A stretch of 64,000 nucleotides of DNA from a bacterium BMS3Bbin14 (lineage in GTDB: Bacteria > Desulfobacterota > Desulfobulbia > Desulfobulbales > Desulfobulbaceae). The stretch lies in contig BDTX01000006.1 in the NCBI GenBank assembly GCA_002897615.1, forward strand, positions 186,001-250,000. Direction: 5' to 3'. The notes beneath the pieces were generated by a model, which was given only the letters and a program-made list of their open reading frames with translations, was not told the origin of the DNA and ran no database searches. Positions within the stretch are counted from its first letter, which is position 1; the number at the start of each line of letters is the position of its first letter. The position numbers were made by a program, and so were the translations under genes. This document shows positions 63,370-64,000 of the stretch, in pieces.

Positions 63370-64000
<631 letters not shown>

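Overview
The window reads as a piece of chromosome from a sulfate-metabolising Desulfobacterota bacterium, most likely a relative of the Desulfobulbales. The main evidence is an intact aprBA-qmoABC cluster (APS reductase and its quinone-interacting membrane complex) lying next to one very long translation and transcription superoperon. Taxonomy is inferred from gene content and protein character. No rRNA is present to confirm it.

Layout. (1) 1-9.8 kb is a mixed housekeeping region: citrate synthase (cut by the window edge, minus strand), thiE plus a zinc-ribbon protein, hflK-hflC (minus), a rhomboid protease (minus), an MFS transporter, tRNA-Leu(CAG) (minus) and ribF. (2) 9.9-17.6 kb is a plus-strand operon: TPR protein, zinc-ribbon/HEAT-like protein, second TPR protein, ribE, ribBA, ribH, nusB, ftsK. 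The riboflavin set lacks ribD here. RibE, RibBA and RibH make riboflavin, and RibF converts it to FMN and FAD, which the flavoproteins AprA, QmoA and QmoB need. (3) 17.9-25.8 kb is aprB-aprA-(terminator)-qmoA-qmoB-(terminator)-qmoC, which moves electrons between menaquinone and APS/sulfite. (4) 25.9-61.0 kb is tRNA-Thr, Tyr, Gly, Thr, tuf1, rpmG, tRNA-Trp, secE, nusG, rplKAJL, rpoBC, rpsLG, fusA, tuf2, then the S10, spc and alpha operons through rplQ. (5) 61.7-64 kb is rpsB, tsf and pyrH (cut by the window end).

The most unusual feature is a family of miniature inverted-repeat elements. Four copies are exactly 219 bp, at 17630, 47090, 51992 and 61300. Each has 13-bp terminal inverted repeats (CCTGAATCCGTGA) and a different perfect 5-bp target duplication: TCGGA, TGAAC, GTAAA and TTGAA. 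One older copy (6547), one internally deleted copy (30664) and several isolated ends are also present. They sit inside the S10 and spc ribosomal protein operons, supply the last codons and stop of ftsK, and adjoin the start of the rhomboid gene. An isolated double end forms the C-terminus of map. A second, shorter and more degenerate hairpin family (about 80-90 bp, ending AAGTTATTTTTGAGCGGACC) occurs at gene boundaries in five places.

Other points of note are: near-identical tuf genes differing at one visible base; an S2 protein with a tandemly repeated acidic, Ala/Pro-rich tail; several terminator-like hairpins inside operons (qmoB/qmoC, tRNA-Thr/tRNA-Tyr, rpoA/rplQ, rplL/rpoB); an L10 leader RNA; and frequent TTG/GTG starts in ribosomal protein genes. 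All calls were made by reading the sequence; no database search was run.
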